Shown here: positions 34,758-44,834 of the stretch, piece by piece
Position numbering within the stretch: the first letter of the stretch is position 1
Layout of the letters: every line of letters begins with the position of its first letter
Assembly: GCF_000410535.2 (NCBI RefSeq)
Contig: NC_021490.2
Span: 840,501-904,500, forward strand
DNA: 64,000 nucleotides
Direction of reading: 5' to 3'
Source: Treponema pallidum subsp. pallidum str. Nichols
GTDB taxonomy: Bacteria; Spirochaetota; Spirochaetia; Treponematales; Treponemataceae
Position numbers and translations under genes: made by a program
Notes under the pieces: model-generated
Told to the model about the DNA's origin: nothing
Seen by the model: the letters and a program-made list of their open reading frames with translations, nothing else
Database searches by the model: none

Positions 34758-36860
34758 TTATGAGGGCTGCTCCGCCTCACCTTCTACAGCCTGCGTCACG
34801 CCGCGGTGACAGTGCTCGCAGACAGAAAAATGTACTTCTAACGTGGCAAGGCGCACACGCACGACACGGAGCATTACGCGTTCGTTGAACTGCGCCTGCC
34901 GACCTAATGCTACATCCGCCTCAAGAGCAACAGCAGGTAACCACACGTGTGCACGCGGTTGCAGTGGCTCCAACACAATCGCTTCGTACCGCGTGTGTGG
35001 GTGCATCAAAAAGTATACGAGCGTCCAGTGACGACGCGATACACGCTCTGCTTGTGTGGCCTGGCGCGCTGCCTCATCTGCCTGCGCAAGCTTGAGCGCA
35101 AGCGTCTCGTTTGTCTGTGCACTTCCTACAGCAGGAGCTTTTGCATACGCGTGATCAATACACGCCAGTAATTGTTGATGCGCAAGCAAATCCACATAGC
35201 GACGCAAAGGACTGGTCACCTGACTGTACTGAGACAGCCCGAGTGCTGCGTGCACCGCGGCGGTTGTGCTCACGCGACGAGCTTTCATCGCGCGCCGCTT
35301 TTTGTACTCCCCCGCCAATCCCGCTGGTAGTTGCACGGGCAGCTGAGGACGTTCCTGACTCACATAAGGAAAGGCAAGGTTATGTAGAAAGGCAAACCGT
35401 GCTGCCGCTTCTCCCGCTAAGAGCATGAATTCACGCACCATGCTCATAGACTCGTACGACTGCTGTGCTTCAATGTGAACACGCGGCACCTTTCCCTGTG
35501 TATCGGGCACGTCCCCGGCGTTCATTTCCTTTCCCGCTTGCCCTGTTTCTTGCACAGGAAAATCTACCCTCATGTGGACATCAGGAAAGCAAATGTCCAC
35601 TGCGCCGCGCCCTTTTCTCCGTGCAATGTTGTTGCGCGCAAAGTCAAAAAGAGGCTGCAACGCGGGGGTATCGCGCTGGGAATCCGCCTCCGCATAGGAA
35701 AGGCGCGTAACACGCACCATGCTCCGGAGCACGTGCACACAGCTGATGTCACCGTGCTCATCAAGTAAAATTTTAAAAGACAGTGCAGGAGAAACTGCGT
35801 CGCGCGCGAGTGCACACGTATCAACCACCACGTCGCTGAGCATGCGCACTGCGCCTTCAGGCAAATAGAGCGAAGCACCCCGTGTACGTGCGCATGCATC
35901 TGCGTGCGAATCAGGAAGAACGAGCTCTGCAGGGCTCGCTACATGGATCCAAAAATACGTACCATCGAAACTGATCGCATCGTCAGGGTCGCGCGTACCC
36001 TCCCCATCGATGGCATACGCGGCAAGATGCGTACAATCTGTGCGTGCTTGAGTGACACACCTATGTGTGTGCACATCTTGCTGCGCCGCACGTTCTCCAT
36101 CAGAACCAGACACATGAGCAGGACTTAAAAATAGAGGACACAGACGATCAGGATACGGATTGCGATACACCGGCCAGAACCCGAAGTGCAAGAGTATTTC
36201 ATGCGCTTGCTCCCTGTGCTCGCAGCCTAAGGCACACTGCAAAATCTTACAGCGATTCGCGTGCCCCAACGCGAACGCTTCGATTTCCTGCAGAAAGGGC
36301 GTAAACTGCTCGTTCACCTGCGACACGTGCACACGATGCATTCCTTCCTGCGCAGTTGGTGCCATATTGCGTGCACTTCGTGCGACGCGCCGTAGCTCCT
36401 GGATGAACGCCTGCTTTAACGCCTGACGCGCTTCCTTTTTTTCTTCCTGCACTGCGCAGGATGCGCACTCTTGCTGAGAGCGGATGCGCACTGCGGCGGC
36501 AGGCTCATTGCAAACAAAATACGCACTTTGCACACTTTGCTCCCAATAGGCCCACGACTGCGCGGCAGAAGCCCCCCAGAGGAGCTCTGCAAGTTCAAAA
36601 AAGGAAGGAGCTTCGGTACCGAAAAACTCGCGCGCGTCCTGTACGGATTCCTCGCTTATACGCGCAATGTGAGACGCAGACAATAGTTCTACCAGGGAAG
36701 AAACAGTGCCCGGGTGCAAGAGCAAAACGTCTTTCACGCGCACGCGTCTTAACCCGTGTTCGGTTTCAATGGTGATCTTCGCATCCTTCCCTCGCTCGAT
36801 AGCGTGTACACACGCAGGGCGCTTTCGATAGAGCACCGGACTCCCCACATGTAGTTCCAT
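34758..36860 (-). CDS. rnr: RNase II/R-family exoribonuclease (divergent)
   Basis: 700 residues. The RNB catalytic core has 'AYAIDGEGTRDPDDAISFDG', containing the clustered Asp residues of the active site, then 'LYLPEGAVRMLSDVV', 'SYAEADS' and 'FPYVSQERPQLP', and 'SQVTSPLRRYVDLLAHQQLLA'. It degrades RNA 3' to 5'. The N-terminal 250 residues are divergent and the C-terminal S1 domain is weak ('VMLRVVRVRLATLEVHF'), so rnb versus rnr cannot be settled; the layout resembles the single-copy RNase II-like proteins of reduced genomes. ATG at 36860 overlaps the upstream FemAB-like stop (TGATG). Confidence 0.85.
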   Translation of the reverse strand: MELHVGSPVLYRKRPACVHAIERGKDAKITIETEHGLRRVRVKDVLLLHPGTVSSLVELLSASHIARISEESVQDAREFFGTEAPSFFELAELLWGASAAQSWAYWEQSVQSAYFVCNEPAAAVRIRSQQECASCAVQEEKKEARQALKQAFIQELRRVARSARNMAPTAQEGMHRVHVSQVNEQFTPFLQEIEAFALGHANRCKILQCALGCEHREQAHEILLHFGFWPVYRNPYPDRLCPLFLSPAHVSGSDGERAAQQDVHTHRCVTQARTDCTHLAAYAIDGEGTRDPDDAISFDGTYFWIHVASPAELVLPDSHADACARTRGASLYLPEGAVRMLSDVVVDTCALARDAVSPALSFKILLDEHGDISCVHVLRSMVRVTRLSYAEADSQRDTPALQPLFDFARNNIARRKGRGAVDICFPDVHMRVDFPVQETGQAGKEMNAGDVPDTQGKVPRVHIEAQQSYESMSMVREFMLLAGEAAARFAFLHNLAFPYVSQERPQLPVQLPAGLAGEYKKRRAMKARRVSTTAAVHAALGLSQYSQVTSPLRRYVDLLAHQQLLACIDHAYAKAPAVGSAQTNETLALKLAQADEAARQATQAERVSRRHWTLVYFLMHPHTRYEAIVLEPLQPRAHVWLPAVALEADVALGRQAQFNERVMLRVVRVRLATLEVHFSVCEHCHRGVTQAVEGEAEQPS

Positions 36861-38257
36861 CACGCACCTGCGCCTGCAGTATGCGCTGAATAGTTTTGAG
36901 TACGCTGTCTACCGAGTGACTGCAGACAGGCGCACACCATCCGTCGAACACGCTTGAACCACCCCATACGCACACGCTCAGCACATGCATATGCCGCAGC
37001 ATGCAATTGCCGAACCGGCATATCTACGCTTCCTACACGATGGAATACGAATCCGCCAAAACCTGTTTTAAAACGGTACAACCCGTGCATTGGGTGACGC
37101 ACATCGTCCGTTGGCGGAATACCGTAAAAATCATACCAAAGACAGCCGCGCGCACGCGCTTCTTGAATTGCATACCATTGCAGCGCATACGGTGCCATAA
37201 GATGGCGTGCTGAATAGTCAGAAGCTCCATACACATAAGTTGCGCACGTGTCAAAACACAACAATACCAAAGCTGCAATTGCCTGCTCATCAGCGCACCC
37301 TAATTCTCTGTCTTCCGATGCCGGGGGATGGGGTGTCTCTATGTTCTTCGGTGTGTCTTTTCCTGCAATACGCACCCGCAGTGCTGCACGCGGAGCATAG
37401 GCAAGACAGAGCACCAGCATCCCCTGTGCTGCAAATGCGGTGCAAAAATCGCGATAATATTGACGGGTGTGGATGGCAATGCGATCACGCGCCGCAGTTT
37501 TTTGGTACAGCGCGTAAAACACATCCACCGCCGCGCGCAGACTACCCGGAGAACCCTCCTGCGCGAGCGTATCAAAACGCGCCACACGCACACCGTGCTT
37601 TTGCGCACGTCGAACGTTGTAGCGCCATTTTGGTTTGAAAGCAGCAAAAATATCTTCCCGCGCGGGGCGCATATCCAACAGCAATGTATCCTGAGGCTGC
37701 ACGTTACAAGCAGCGCGCCGTAGTCCACACGCGTGGAGCTCTCGCGTAAAGAGCTCCATCTCTGTTCCCACCGCGCAATGCGTAGAGGAGGATGCAAGAG
37801 AAGGGAGCGAGCACACCGCAGCAGCCCACCCCCACGGGGGATCAAACCGCACGAGGAACGGCTTACGCACGAAAAAGGGAAGTAGCGCGCTCGTTAACTC
37901 ACGTAGCAGACTGGCACGTGCGCGCGCCATCTGCCGTGACGGAATCTGATCGTCCTGAAGATACGGGGGAGCACCCGGCGCATACGCAAACACGCCAAAG
38001 GGCTTAATATTCTTGCACAGAATGAGCAGGGGAAAGTGTTTTTCTCCCCCAGTGTTTGCATCCGGGCGCACATGCACGCTGAACACGTACGTCTGCCAGC
38101 CGTACGCTCGCTTGAAGTGCGCCCACGCAGGACTTTGTAAAAACGTTTCTGCAGTCCACGTCTCCTGCGTCCACTTTTGCACGGTAACTACGAACATGGG
38201 GCACCCATTGTACTGCTCCCCGTGCACCGGATCCAGATATCTCCCAAAAAGCTCCAT
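36860..38257 (-). CDS. FemAB-like peptidoglycan bridge aminoacyltransferase
   Basis: 465 residues from the ATG at 38257 (GGCAGGTA upstream; the frame is open to 38356). FemX/FemAB features: 'KWRYNVRRAQKHGVRVARFD', 'FYALYQKTAARDRIAIHTRQYY', 'YVYGASDYSARHLMAPYALQW' and 'EARARGCLWYDFYGIPP', including the conserved double GNAT-like fold. Members use aminoacyl-tRNA to add amino acids to the stem-peptide side chain of lipid II. This fits a Gly-containing cross-bridge in treponemal peptidoglycan, which is family-level inference. It is translationally coupled to the RNase gene. Confidence 0.82.
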   Translation of the reverse strand: MELFGRYLDPVHGEQYNGCPMFVVTVQKWTQETWTAETFLQSPAWAHFKRAYGWQTYVFSVHVRPDANTGGEKHFPLLILCKNIKPFGVFAYAPGAPPYLQDDQIPSRQMARARASLLRELTSALLPFFVRKPFLVRFDPPWGWAAAVCSLPSLASSSTHCAVGTEMELFTRELHACGLRRAACNVQPQDTLLLDMRPAREDIFAAFKPKWRYNVRRAQKHGVRVARFDTLAQEGSPGSLRAAVDVFYALYQKTAARDRIAIHTRQYYRDFCTAFAAQGMLVLCLAYAPRAALRVRIAGKDTPKNIETPHPPASEDRELGCADEQAIAALVLLCFDTCATYVYGASDYSARHLMAPYALQWYAIQEARARGCLWYDFYGIPPTDDVRHPMHGLYRFKTGFGGFVFHRVGSVDMPVRQLHAAAYACAERVRMGWFKRVRRMVCACLQSLGRQRTQNYSAHTAGAGA

Positions 38258-38484
38258 TACCTGCCGTGCGCTCCCGGTACGCTCTGTATGCAGAGGGATA
38301 CGCTCTCTCCCTCTTGCAATACATCCGTCCCTTACCCCCACACACGCAGGGGGCATTGCACAATGCTAAGAAGCACACATGAGCACCCTTGACCGTTCAC
38401 CGAAGAACATGCACAATGGCGAGCCTGTGTGTTGCGGTCGACGGTCCGAAGCGCACAGTTCTTGCGCAGAAAGGAGCGCACCCT

Positions 38485-38673
38485 ATGGCAGTGCCCCGAG
38501 CAAATACCTCAAAAGCACGCACCCGTAGAAGGCGTGCGGTTAATATGCGGCTTGAGGCCCCGCATCTTGTTGAGTGTGGGAACTGTGGTAATTTTGTGCA
38601 GTCTCACCGTGTGTGTGGTAGGTGTGGCTTCTACCGGGGGCGCCAGGTGATTAACCCTGATGACCTTTGCTAG
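38485..38673 (+). CDS. rpmF: 50S ribosomal protein L32 (bL32), zinc-binding form
   Basis: 62 residues from ATG 38485, preceded by AAAGGAG. The start 'MAVPRANTSKARTRRRRA' is typical of L32, and two CxxC pairs ('CGNC' and 'CGRC') form the zinc ribbon, so this is the zinc-dependent version. It is followed after 60 nt by acpP, the common rpmF-fatty-acid neighbourhood. Confidence 0.97.
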   Translation: MAVPRANTSKARTRRRRAVNMRLEAPHLVECGNCGNFVQSHRVCGRCGFYRGRQVINPDDLC

Positions 38674-38733
38674 TGCCCGTGCGAGTGTGCACCTGAGCGA
38701 CTGCCTTTTGCTCGCGCACAAGGAGGCTGCCCC

Positions 38734-38970
38734 GTGGATGAGTTGTTCTTAAGAATGAGGGCATTAGTGGCAGAGAAATTAGAGGTGGAGGAGGCGTCCA
38801 TCACGCTTGATTCCTCCTTCCGAGGAGATCTCGGTGCTGATAGCCTAGATACCTACGAGTTGGTCTATGCGATCGAAGAGGAGATGGGGATTACTATCCC
38901 CGACGAAAAAGCAAACGAGTTCGAAACAGTCAGAGATGCGTACGAGTTCATCAAGTCCAAAGTGACATGA
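38734..38970 (+). CDS. acpP: Acyl carrier protein
   Basis: 78 residues with GTG start at 38734 and AAGGAGG 7 nt upstream. The phosphopantetheine attachment site is '[11 protein letters not shown]' (the Ser). The protein is acidic and helical, standard ACP length. It would be activated by AcpS encoded at 56475 in this window. The stop overlaps the rnc start (ATGA), so the two are translationally coupled. T. pallidum has a reduced lipid metabolism, so its acyl partners are limited. Confidence 0.97.
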
Positions 38971-39731
38971 GCCTGTGTCTCGGTCATATTTTTTCCCGCT
39001 CTCGTTCTCCCCTCACCCCCGAGCGTAGGGAGTCTCTCCGGCGCCTGCAAGAGACGCTCGGCGTTAAATTCCGCGATCCTACCGCACTCGACCAGGCACT
39101 TTCTCACCGGTCTTTGTTTTCCTCAAAAGAGGACCATTGCGGTGTGCGCCACAATGAGCGCATGGAGTTTCTCGGGGATGCCGTGCTTGGCGCGGTAGCC
39201 GCCGCTTGCCTGTATCGCGCACTTCCCGACAGTCACGAGGGGGATTTAGCAAAGACTAAGGCGGTGCTCGTGTCTACTGACACCCTCTCGGACATTGCCT
39301 TGAGCCTGCGTATAGACCACTACCTTCTGCTAGGAAAAGGGGAGGAGCTTTCAGGAGGTCGGCACAAAAAAGCCATCCTTGCCGACGCTACCGAAGCTGT
39401 CATCGGTGCGCTTTTTTTGGATTCAGGGTTCAAGGCGGCAGAGCGTTTTGTTCTCCGTCTCCTGCTCCCCCGTGTCCGCCCCATACGAGAGAAAAATTTG
39501 CACCATGACTACAAATCTACCCTCCAGGTGCTTGCACATCAGCGCTATCGTAGTAAGCCGGAGTACACGGTCGTCAAGCGCACCGGACCTGATCACAGCG
39601 TACGCTTCTGGGTGGATGTTACCGTTGGCGATGCACGCTTCGGACCCGGTTATGGCACCAGCAAAAAAAGCGCAGAACAGTGCGCCGCTCGCCTTGCATG
39701 GGAACAATTATCCGGCACCCTCCGGGAGTAG
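38967..39731 (+). CDS. rnc: Ribonuclease III
   Basis: 254 residues. The catalytic signature '[16 protein letters not shown]' with metal-binding Glu and Asp, then '[16 protein letters not shown]', and a C-terminal double-stranded RNA-binding domain ('[20 protein letters not shown]' to '[19 protein letters not shown]'). It processes rRNA precursors and structured RNAs. The N-terminus has about 20 extra residues ('[12 protein letters not shown]') before the usual start. The ATGA overlap with acpP fits the conserved acpP-rnc pair. Confidence 0.97.
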
Positions 39732-40673
<942 letters not shown>

Positions 40674-40858
40674 CTTTCTGCACTCTCCTGGCCGTATCGC
40701 ATCGCGTATTGCGGCGTTTAATGCCACTACAGAAGTTTTACGGTCATAAAAACCATCCGTGGGGACCCGCGTGCTCTGCGATAATGCTTCGTACACACTG
40801 CACGTATGACGTAGTAAAAGATATAAAACGGTAGAAAAACGTAACAAATGCAGATACT

Positions 40859-42527
40859 ATGCCCGCCATGTACAGTCGAAGGGGAACCGTGCCACATCTT
40901 ACCTTTGAAGCGGCACTCAGACACTGTGCCCAGCACTTTGGATCTCAAAATGCAGTCTGCTTCCTAGGCCATGCTACGGACGCGCATTCGCGGTGCTGCT
41001 TGAACTACCGTCTCTTTGCACAGCGTGTGCGCCGTGCACGCCAGTTGCTGATGCGCTGTGGTGTGCGCGCAGGAAGCTGCGTTGCGCTCTTTGGCCCCAA
41101 CTGTCCACAGTGGGGAGTTAGCTACTTTGCAATAGTAAGCCTTGGTGCCCGCGCAGTCCCTCTCGTACCAGAGCTCAGTCCGCAGGAGCTGCGCCGCTGC
41201 CTCCAGCATGCTCACGTTTGCTGTGTCATTGCGGGCGCTGCAGAAAGAGAAACACTCGCCCAAGCGGATACACTCACCGATCCGGACGCTGCTTCTTGCT
41301 CCGCAAAAGACGGGCAGGACCTTTCTACCGTATCGCACACCGCGCAAAGAACACTGATCGCTCTGGAAGATTTCTCCCTTGTCTGCACAACGGACGGTGT
41401 ACAAAACACTCCAGTACCTGTGACGCACTGGAAGAATGCTGGATCAGACCCGGATGCCATTGCCAGCGTGGTGTACACCAGCACCGGAGGCGCTGGCACT
41501 CCTCCCCGTGCCGTAACATTTACCCAACGGAATTTACTGTGCACCGCGCGATATGCACAGCGTGTACTGCGTGTACGCACGCACGATGTGGTTTTTTCGC
41601 TCCTCCCCCTTGCACACTTATTCGAGTTCGTGTGTGCGTTTCTTGCAGTTTTTTTTACAGGGTGCCTGCGTGTGGTATGCACCTCCACTCCCACAGATGC
41701 GGTTGCCACTGCAGCAATTGCAATGCGTAAAGCCGACGTTGCTTTTCTGTCTCCCACCTTTTCTGGAGGCTTCCGAGCAGCTGCGTTCGCGCCGCCCCTG
41801 TGCTCGGCAGCTCCATACCCAACTTGGAGGACAGCTGCGCCTCTTGGTTCTCTGGAGCGAAGAGTGCAGTGAACACACGCAGATTTTGCACCGGATCTCG
41901 CTGGAAGCGGTGCTCTTTCACGGGTATCTACATGCGAGCGTGCTCATTTTTGTGACCGCAAAGAAAAATACAAAAGACAAAGACATGCCGGCGCCACGCA
42001 CTCAGACGCGTGCGGTGCCCGGTTTAAAAACGCGCCTTTTAAACTACAACGCGTTCACCAGCACCGGGGAACTTGCCTTACGGGGAGAGGGTGTAACACC
42101 CGGCTATTGGCGCGATGAGGTACGCACACGTGCAGCGTTTACTCCCGACGGCTGGCTCCGTACAGGGACGCTTTGGACAAAGACAGAAACCGGTAATCTC
42201 CTCCCCTGCAGCAGCTCGTGCCATATGCAACTCGGTGCGCGCGGAGAAGCGGTGTACGCAGAGGATCTTGTTTGTGTGCTTATGCAACATCCGTGCGTGG
42301 TGCACGCACACGTGCGCGTAGACACGCAAGGGCAAGCGCACTGCGCCGTATGGGTAAAACAAGGAGCCGAACGAATACGGCACCCTCAGATAGTGTGCTT
42401 TTTGCGCACCCAGCTTTCCACGCAGGTGCGCGTGGGGACGCTTCGGGTGATGGAGTATGAAAAAACAGTAGGTGCTGACCGCTTGTCTCGACGCGACACA
42501 CCTTTCCTAAAGGAAAACTCTTTGTAG
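40859..42527 (+). pseudogene. AMP-binding (acyl-CoA synthetase-like) gene split by a frameshift, with decayed active site
   Basis: Two frames together make one adenylate-forming enzyme. Frame 1 (40859 to about 41758) covers the N-terminus ('VALFGPNCPQWGVSYFAIVSLGARAVPL') and P-loop; frame 2 (about 41763 to 42527) continues with 'FLEASEQL' and the C-terminus ('STGELALRGEGVTPGYW'). Removing one T from the TTTT at 41759-41762 fuses them into 'SPTFLEAS', the expected sequence. The active site has also decayed: the usual YTSGTTGxPKG reads 'YTSTGGAGTPPRA', the YGxTE region is lost ('HGYLHASVLI'), and the conserved TGD Asp is Thr ('RTGTLW'). A non-functional relic, or a product altered beyond catalysis. 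Programmed frameshifting is not excluded. Confidence 0.8.
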
Positions 42528-42544
42528 AAGGCGCAGCTCGCACG

Positions 42545-43567
42545 TTAATGTACAAAACAGGCTTCCCCCTGACGGAAAAAAAGGTACTCCACGTAGTGTT
42601 CTTCGATGGTTCGTACAGGTCCAGGCATATTTAGGCGTAGTCGCGCCTGGGCATCTCTTTTGCGTATTATAAACGACCTATAAAAGGAGCACAGATCAGC
42701 TACACGCTGGTATGCGTGCGCCTGCGTGTTTTCTCCCCCGCCCTTTTCCCCGATCAGGGCGTATGCTTCCTGACGGCTCAGTGCCGCAACCCCCTGCGCA
42801 CGCAATTGCAAGCGAATGGCTTGGATCTGCTCATGTGAAATACCAAACAGGAACTCCTCTAGTGCGGTACAAACTCCTGCTTCGCTCAAGCGCTGCACTA
42901 AAAAGTCGCGCCACATCTCGTCTAGCTCTGTCGAGAGCAAAAACAACTCACTAGAACCGAGCATTGAGCCAAAGCTAGGGGCCAAGTGCTCCCGTGCACA
43001 CCACACCTGATGCAGTGCCGACGTAGCGCGCCGCGCACGTTCATCCGGACGCTGTTCCCACAGCGCTACGAGCGCATGCGTAACAGCAGTCTTCAAACGC
43101 GCGGGTACGTGCTCCTGCTCCATTAGAGAGAGGTATAGATCCTCTGTCATGAGCATACACACGAGTGCAAACTGCACCTGGCGCAACTCCTGCACCAGGT
43201 ACTCAGCTAGAGCTACCCGCGTTACCTCCTGCGTAAGAAACGCAAAGGTTTGGATTTTAGCAATCAGGTACCCACGCCTAAGCGCCACACGTGCAGGTAA
43301 AAAGAGGAACCTTCCTGCATCGGCCAGGTCTGTCACCGTTCCCTTTCCAAACCTTTCTACGTCCGCACCATCTGCACCTGAGTACGAACGCATAGCACGG
43401 ACCAGACGTTTTAAATTAGACACGCGCCGGCGTACAACCTGCGCACGCCGAGGCTGCGTGCGCAAAGCACACAGCGCGCGCGAGACGATATACTGTTCAT
43501 GTCTGCTAAGAGCGGTGAAGTGTATGACTGCAGCCTTTATGGGAAACCCCGTCGTAGCCGCGCCCAT
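42545..43567 (-). CDS. Conserved hypothetical helical protein
   Basis: 340 residues from ATG 43567. It is almost entirely alpha-helical and rich in Arg, Leu and Ala ('FALVCMLMTEDLYLSLMEQEHVPARLKTAV', split across two helices), with no signal peptide or membrane span. There is no motif I can name. Its N-terminus 'HFTALSRHEQYIVSRALCAL' precedes a basic patch ('QPRRAQVVRRRVSNLKRLVR') that could bind nucleic acid; this is speculation. It converges on the broken AMP-ligase (18 nt) and is divergent from trxB. No clear ribosome site. Confidence 0.7.
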   Translation of the reverse strand: MGAATTGFPIKAAVIHFTALSRHEQYIVSRALCALRTQPRRAQVVRRRVSNLKRLVRAMRSYSGADGADVERFGKGTVTDLADAGRFLFLPARVALRRGYLIAKIQTFAFLTQEVTRVALAEYLVQELRQVQFALVCMLMTEDLYLSLMEQEHVPARLKTAVTHALVALWEQRPDERARRATSALHQVWCAREHLAPSFGSMLGSSELFLLSTELDEMWRDFLVQRLSEAGVCTALEEFLFGISHEQIQAIRLQLRAQGVAALSRQEAYALIGEKGGGENTQAHAYQRVADLCSFYRSFIIRKRDAQARLRLNMPGPVRTIEEHYVEYLFFRQGEACFVH

Positions 43568-43754
43568 GGCGTGAGTCTAATGTATTCTGACACGAATTAC
43601 TAGAATGACCTCCCTACAAACCAAGGGAAAGGAAGGGCCTAACCGCTGAGAATGACAGGCGCACGCACGGCAGGAATAATCAATTCCACACGTATCTTCT
43701 CCTGAATTCAATCATATATTTTTTACCGGCATACATAGGGCACCTAAAAAAGCG

Positions 43755-43783
43755 TTGACTAATCAGTTACGCGTGCATACACT
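43755..43783 (+). promoter_or_regulatory. Strong sigma-70-type promoter placing the trxB start at its ATG
   Basis: TTGACT (43755-43760), exactly 17 nt, TACACT (43778-43783). Each box has at most two mismatches to consensus. The ATG begins at 43790, 6 nt after the -10, with CTCGGC between, so the predicted first transcribed base is at or beside the A of ATG. Confidence 0.8.
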
Positions 43784-43789
43784 CTCGGC

Positions 43790-44713
43790 ATGGAGACAGA
43801 TTACGACGTTATCATCGTAGGCGCTGGGGCCGCGGGACTGTCCGCAGCGCAGTACGCATGTCGCGCCAATCTCAGGACCCTTGTGATTGAGAGCAAGGCA
43901 CACGGTGGTCAAGCATTGCTTATTGATTCGTTGGAAAACTATCCGGGTTATGCAACTCCTATCAGTGGCTTCGAGTACGCGGAAAACATGAAAAAGCAGG
44001 CAGTTGCCTTTGGGGCTCAGATTGCTTACGAAGAAGTTACCACTATCGGTAAGCGCGATAGCGTTTTCCACATTACCACGGGTACGGGAGCATATACGGC
44101 GATGTCTGTTATTCTTGCCACCGGTGCAGAGCATCGCAAGATGGGCATCCCGGGGGAGAGTGAGTTTTTAGGCCGTGGCGTTTCCTATTGTGCCACCTGC
44201 GATGGACCCTTCTTTAGAAACAAGCACGTGGTGGTCATTGGTGGGGGTGACGCTGCGTGTGATGAATCGCTAGTACTGTCTCGCCTCACCGATCGGGTGA
44301 CGATGATTCACCGCAGGGACACTCTGCGTGCACAGAAGGCCATTGCAGAGCGCACACTTAAAAATCCACATATTGCCGTTCAATGGAACACTACGCTTGA
44401 AGCGGTACGTGGTGAAACGAAAGTTTCCTCCGTTCTGCTTAAGGATGTTAAGACGGGAGAAACGCGAGAGCTCGCGTGTGATGCTGTTTTCTTCTTCATC
44501 GGTATGGTTCCCATCACCGGTCTTTTGCCCGACGCAGAAAAGGATTCCACCGGTTATATCGTCACCGACGACGAGATGCGTACCTCTGTAGAGGGGATTT
44601 TCGCTGCGGGGGATGTGCGCGCTAAGTCTTTCCGGCAGGTTATTACTGCTACTTCGGATGGTGCCCTTGCCGCGCACGCCGCCGCGAGTTACATCGACAC
44701 ACTCCAAAACTAA
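43790..44713 (+). CDS. trxB: Thioredoxin reductase
   Basis: 307 residues. FAD-binding 'DVIIVGAGAAGLSAAQYA', redox-active 'SYCATCDGPFF' (CxxC), NADPH-binding 'VVVIGGGDAACDES' and 'HRRDTLRAQK', and C-terminal 'GIFAAGDVRAKSFRQVITATSDGALAAHAA'. It reduces thioredoxin with NADPH and supports ribonucleotide reductase and peroxide defence. No Shine-Dalgarno sequence precedes the ATG, and the promoter abuts it (see promoter entry), suggesting a leaderless mRNA. A hairpin with a T6 tail lies just downstream. Confidence 0.97.
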   Translation: METDYDVIIVGAGAAGLSAAQYACRANLRTLVIESKAHGGQALLIDSLENYPGYATPISGFEYAENMKKQAVAFGAQIAYEEVTTIGKRDSVFHITTGTGAYTAMSVILATGAEHRKMGIPGESEFLGRGVSYCATCDGPFFRNKHVVVIGGGDAACDESLVLSRLTDRVTMIHRRDTLRAQKAIAERTLKNPHIAVQWNTTLEAVRGETKVSSVLLKDVKTGETRELACDAVFFFIGMVPITGLLPDAEKDSTGYIVTDDEMRTSVEGIFAAGDVRAKSFRQVITATSDGALAAHAAASYIDTLQN

Positions 44714-44726
44714 AACTGCGCGTCTT

Positions 44727-44749
44727 TGCACTTCGGGTGTGCGTTTTTT
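44727..44749 (+). terminator. Probable terminator after trxB
   Basis: GCAC-TTCGG-GTGTGC forms a short stem, partly with G-U pairs, followed directly by TTTTTT (44744-44749). It lies 14 nt after the trxB stop. The stem is weak, but the T tail is good. Confidence 0.5.
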
Positions 44750-44834
44750 ATCCTTCGAGGGGAGGGTACTGTTCTCTCTCCCCATCCCCAACTCTTTCTG
44801 AGGAAGCTTTGGAGCTCGCGCTGGCTGCGACGGT

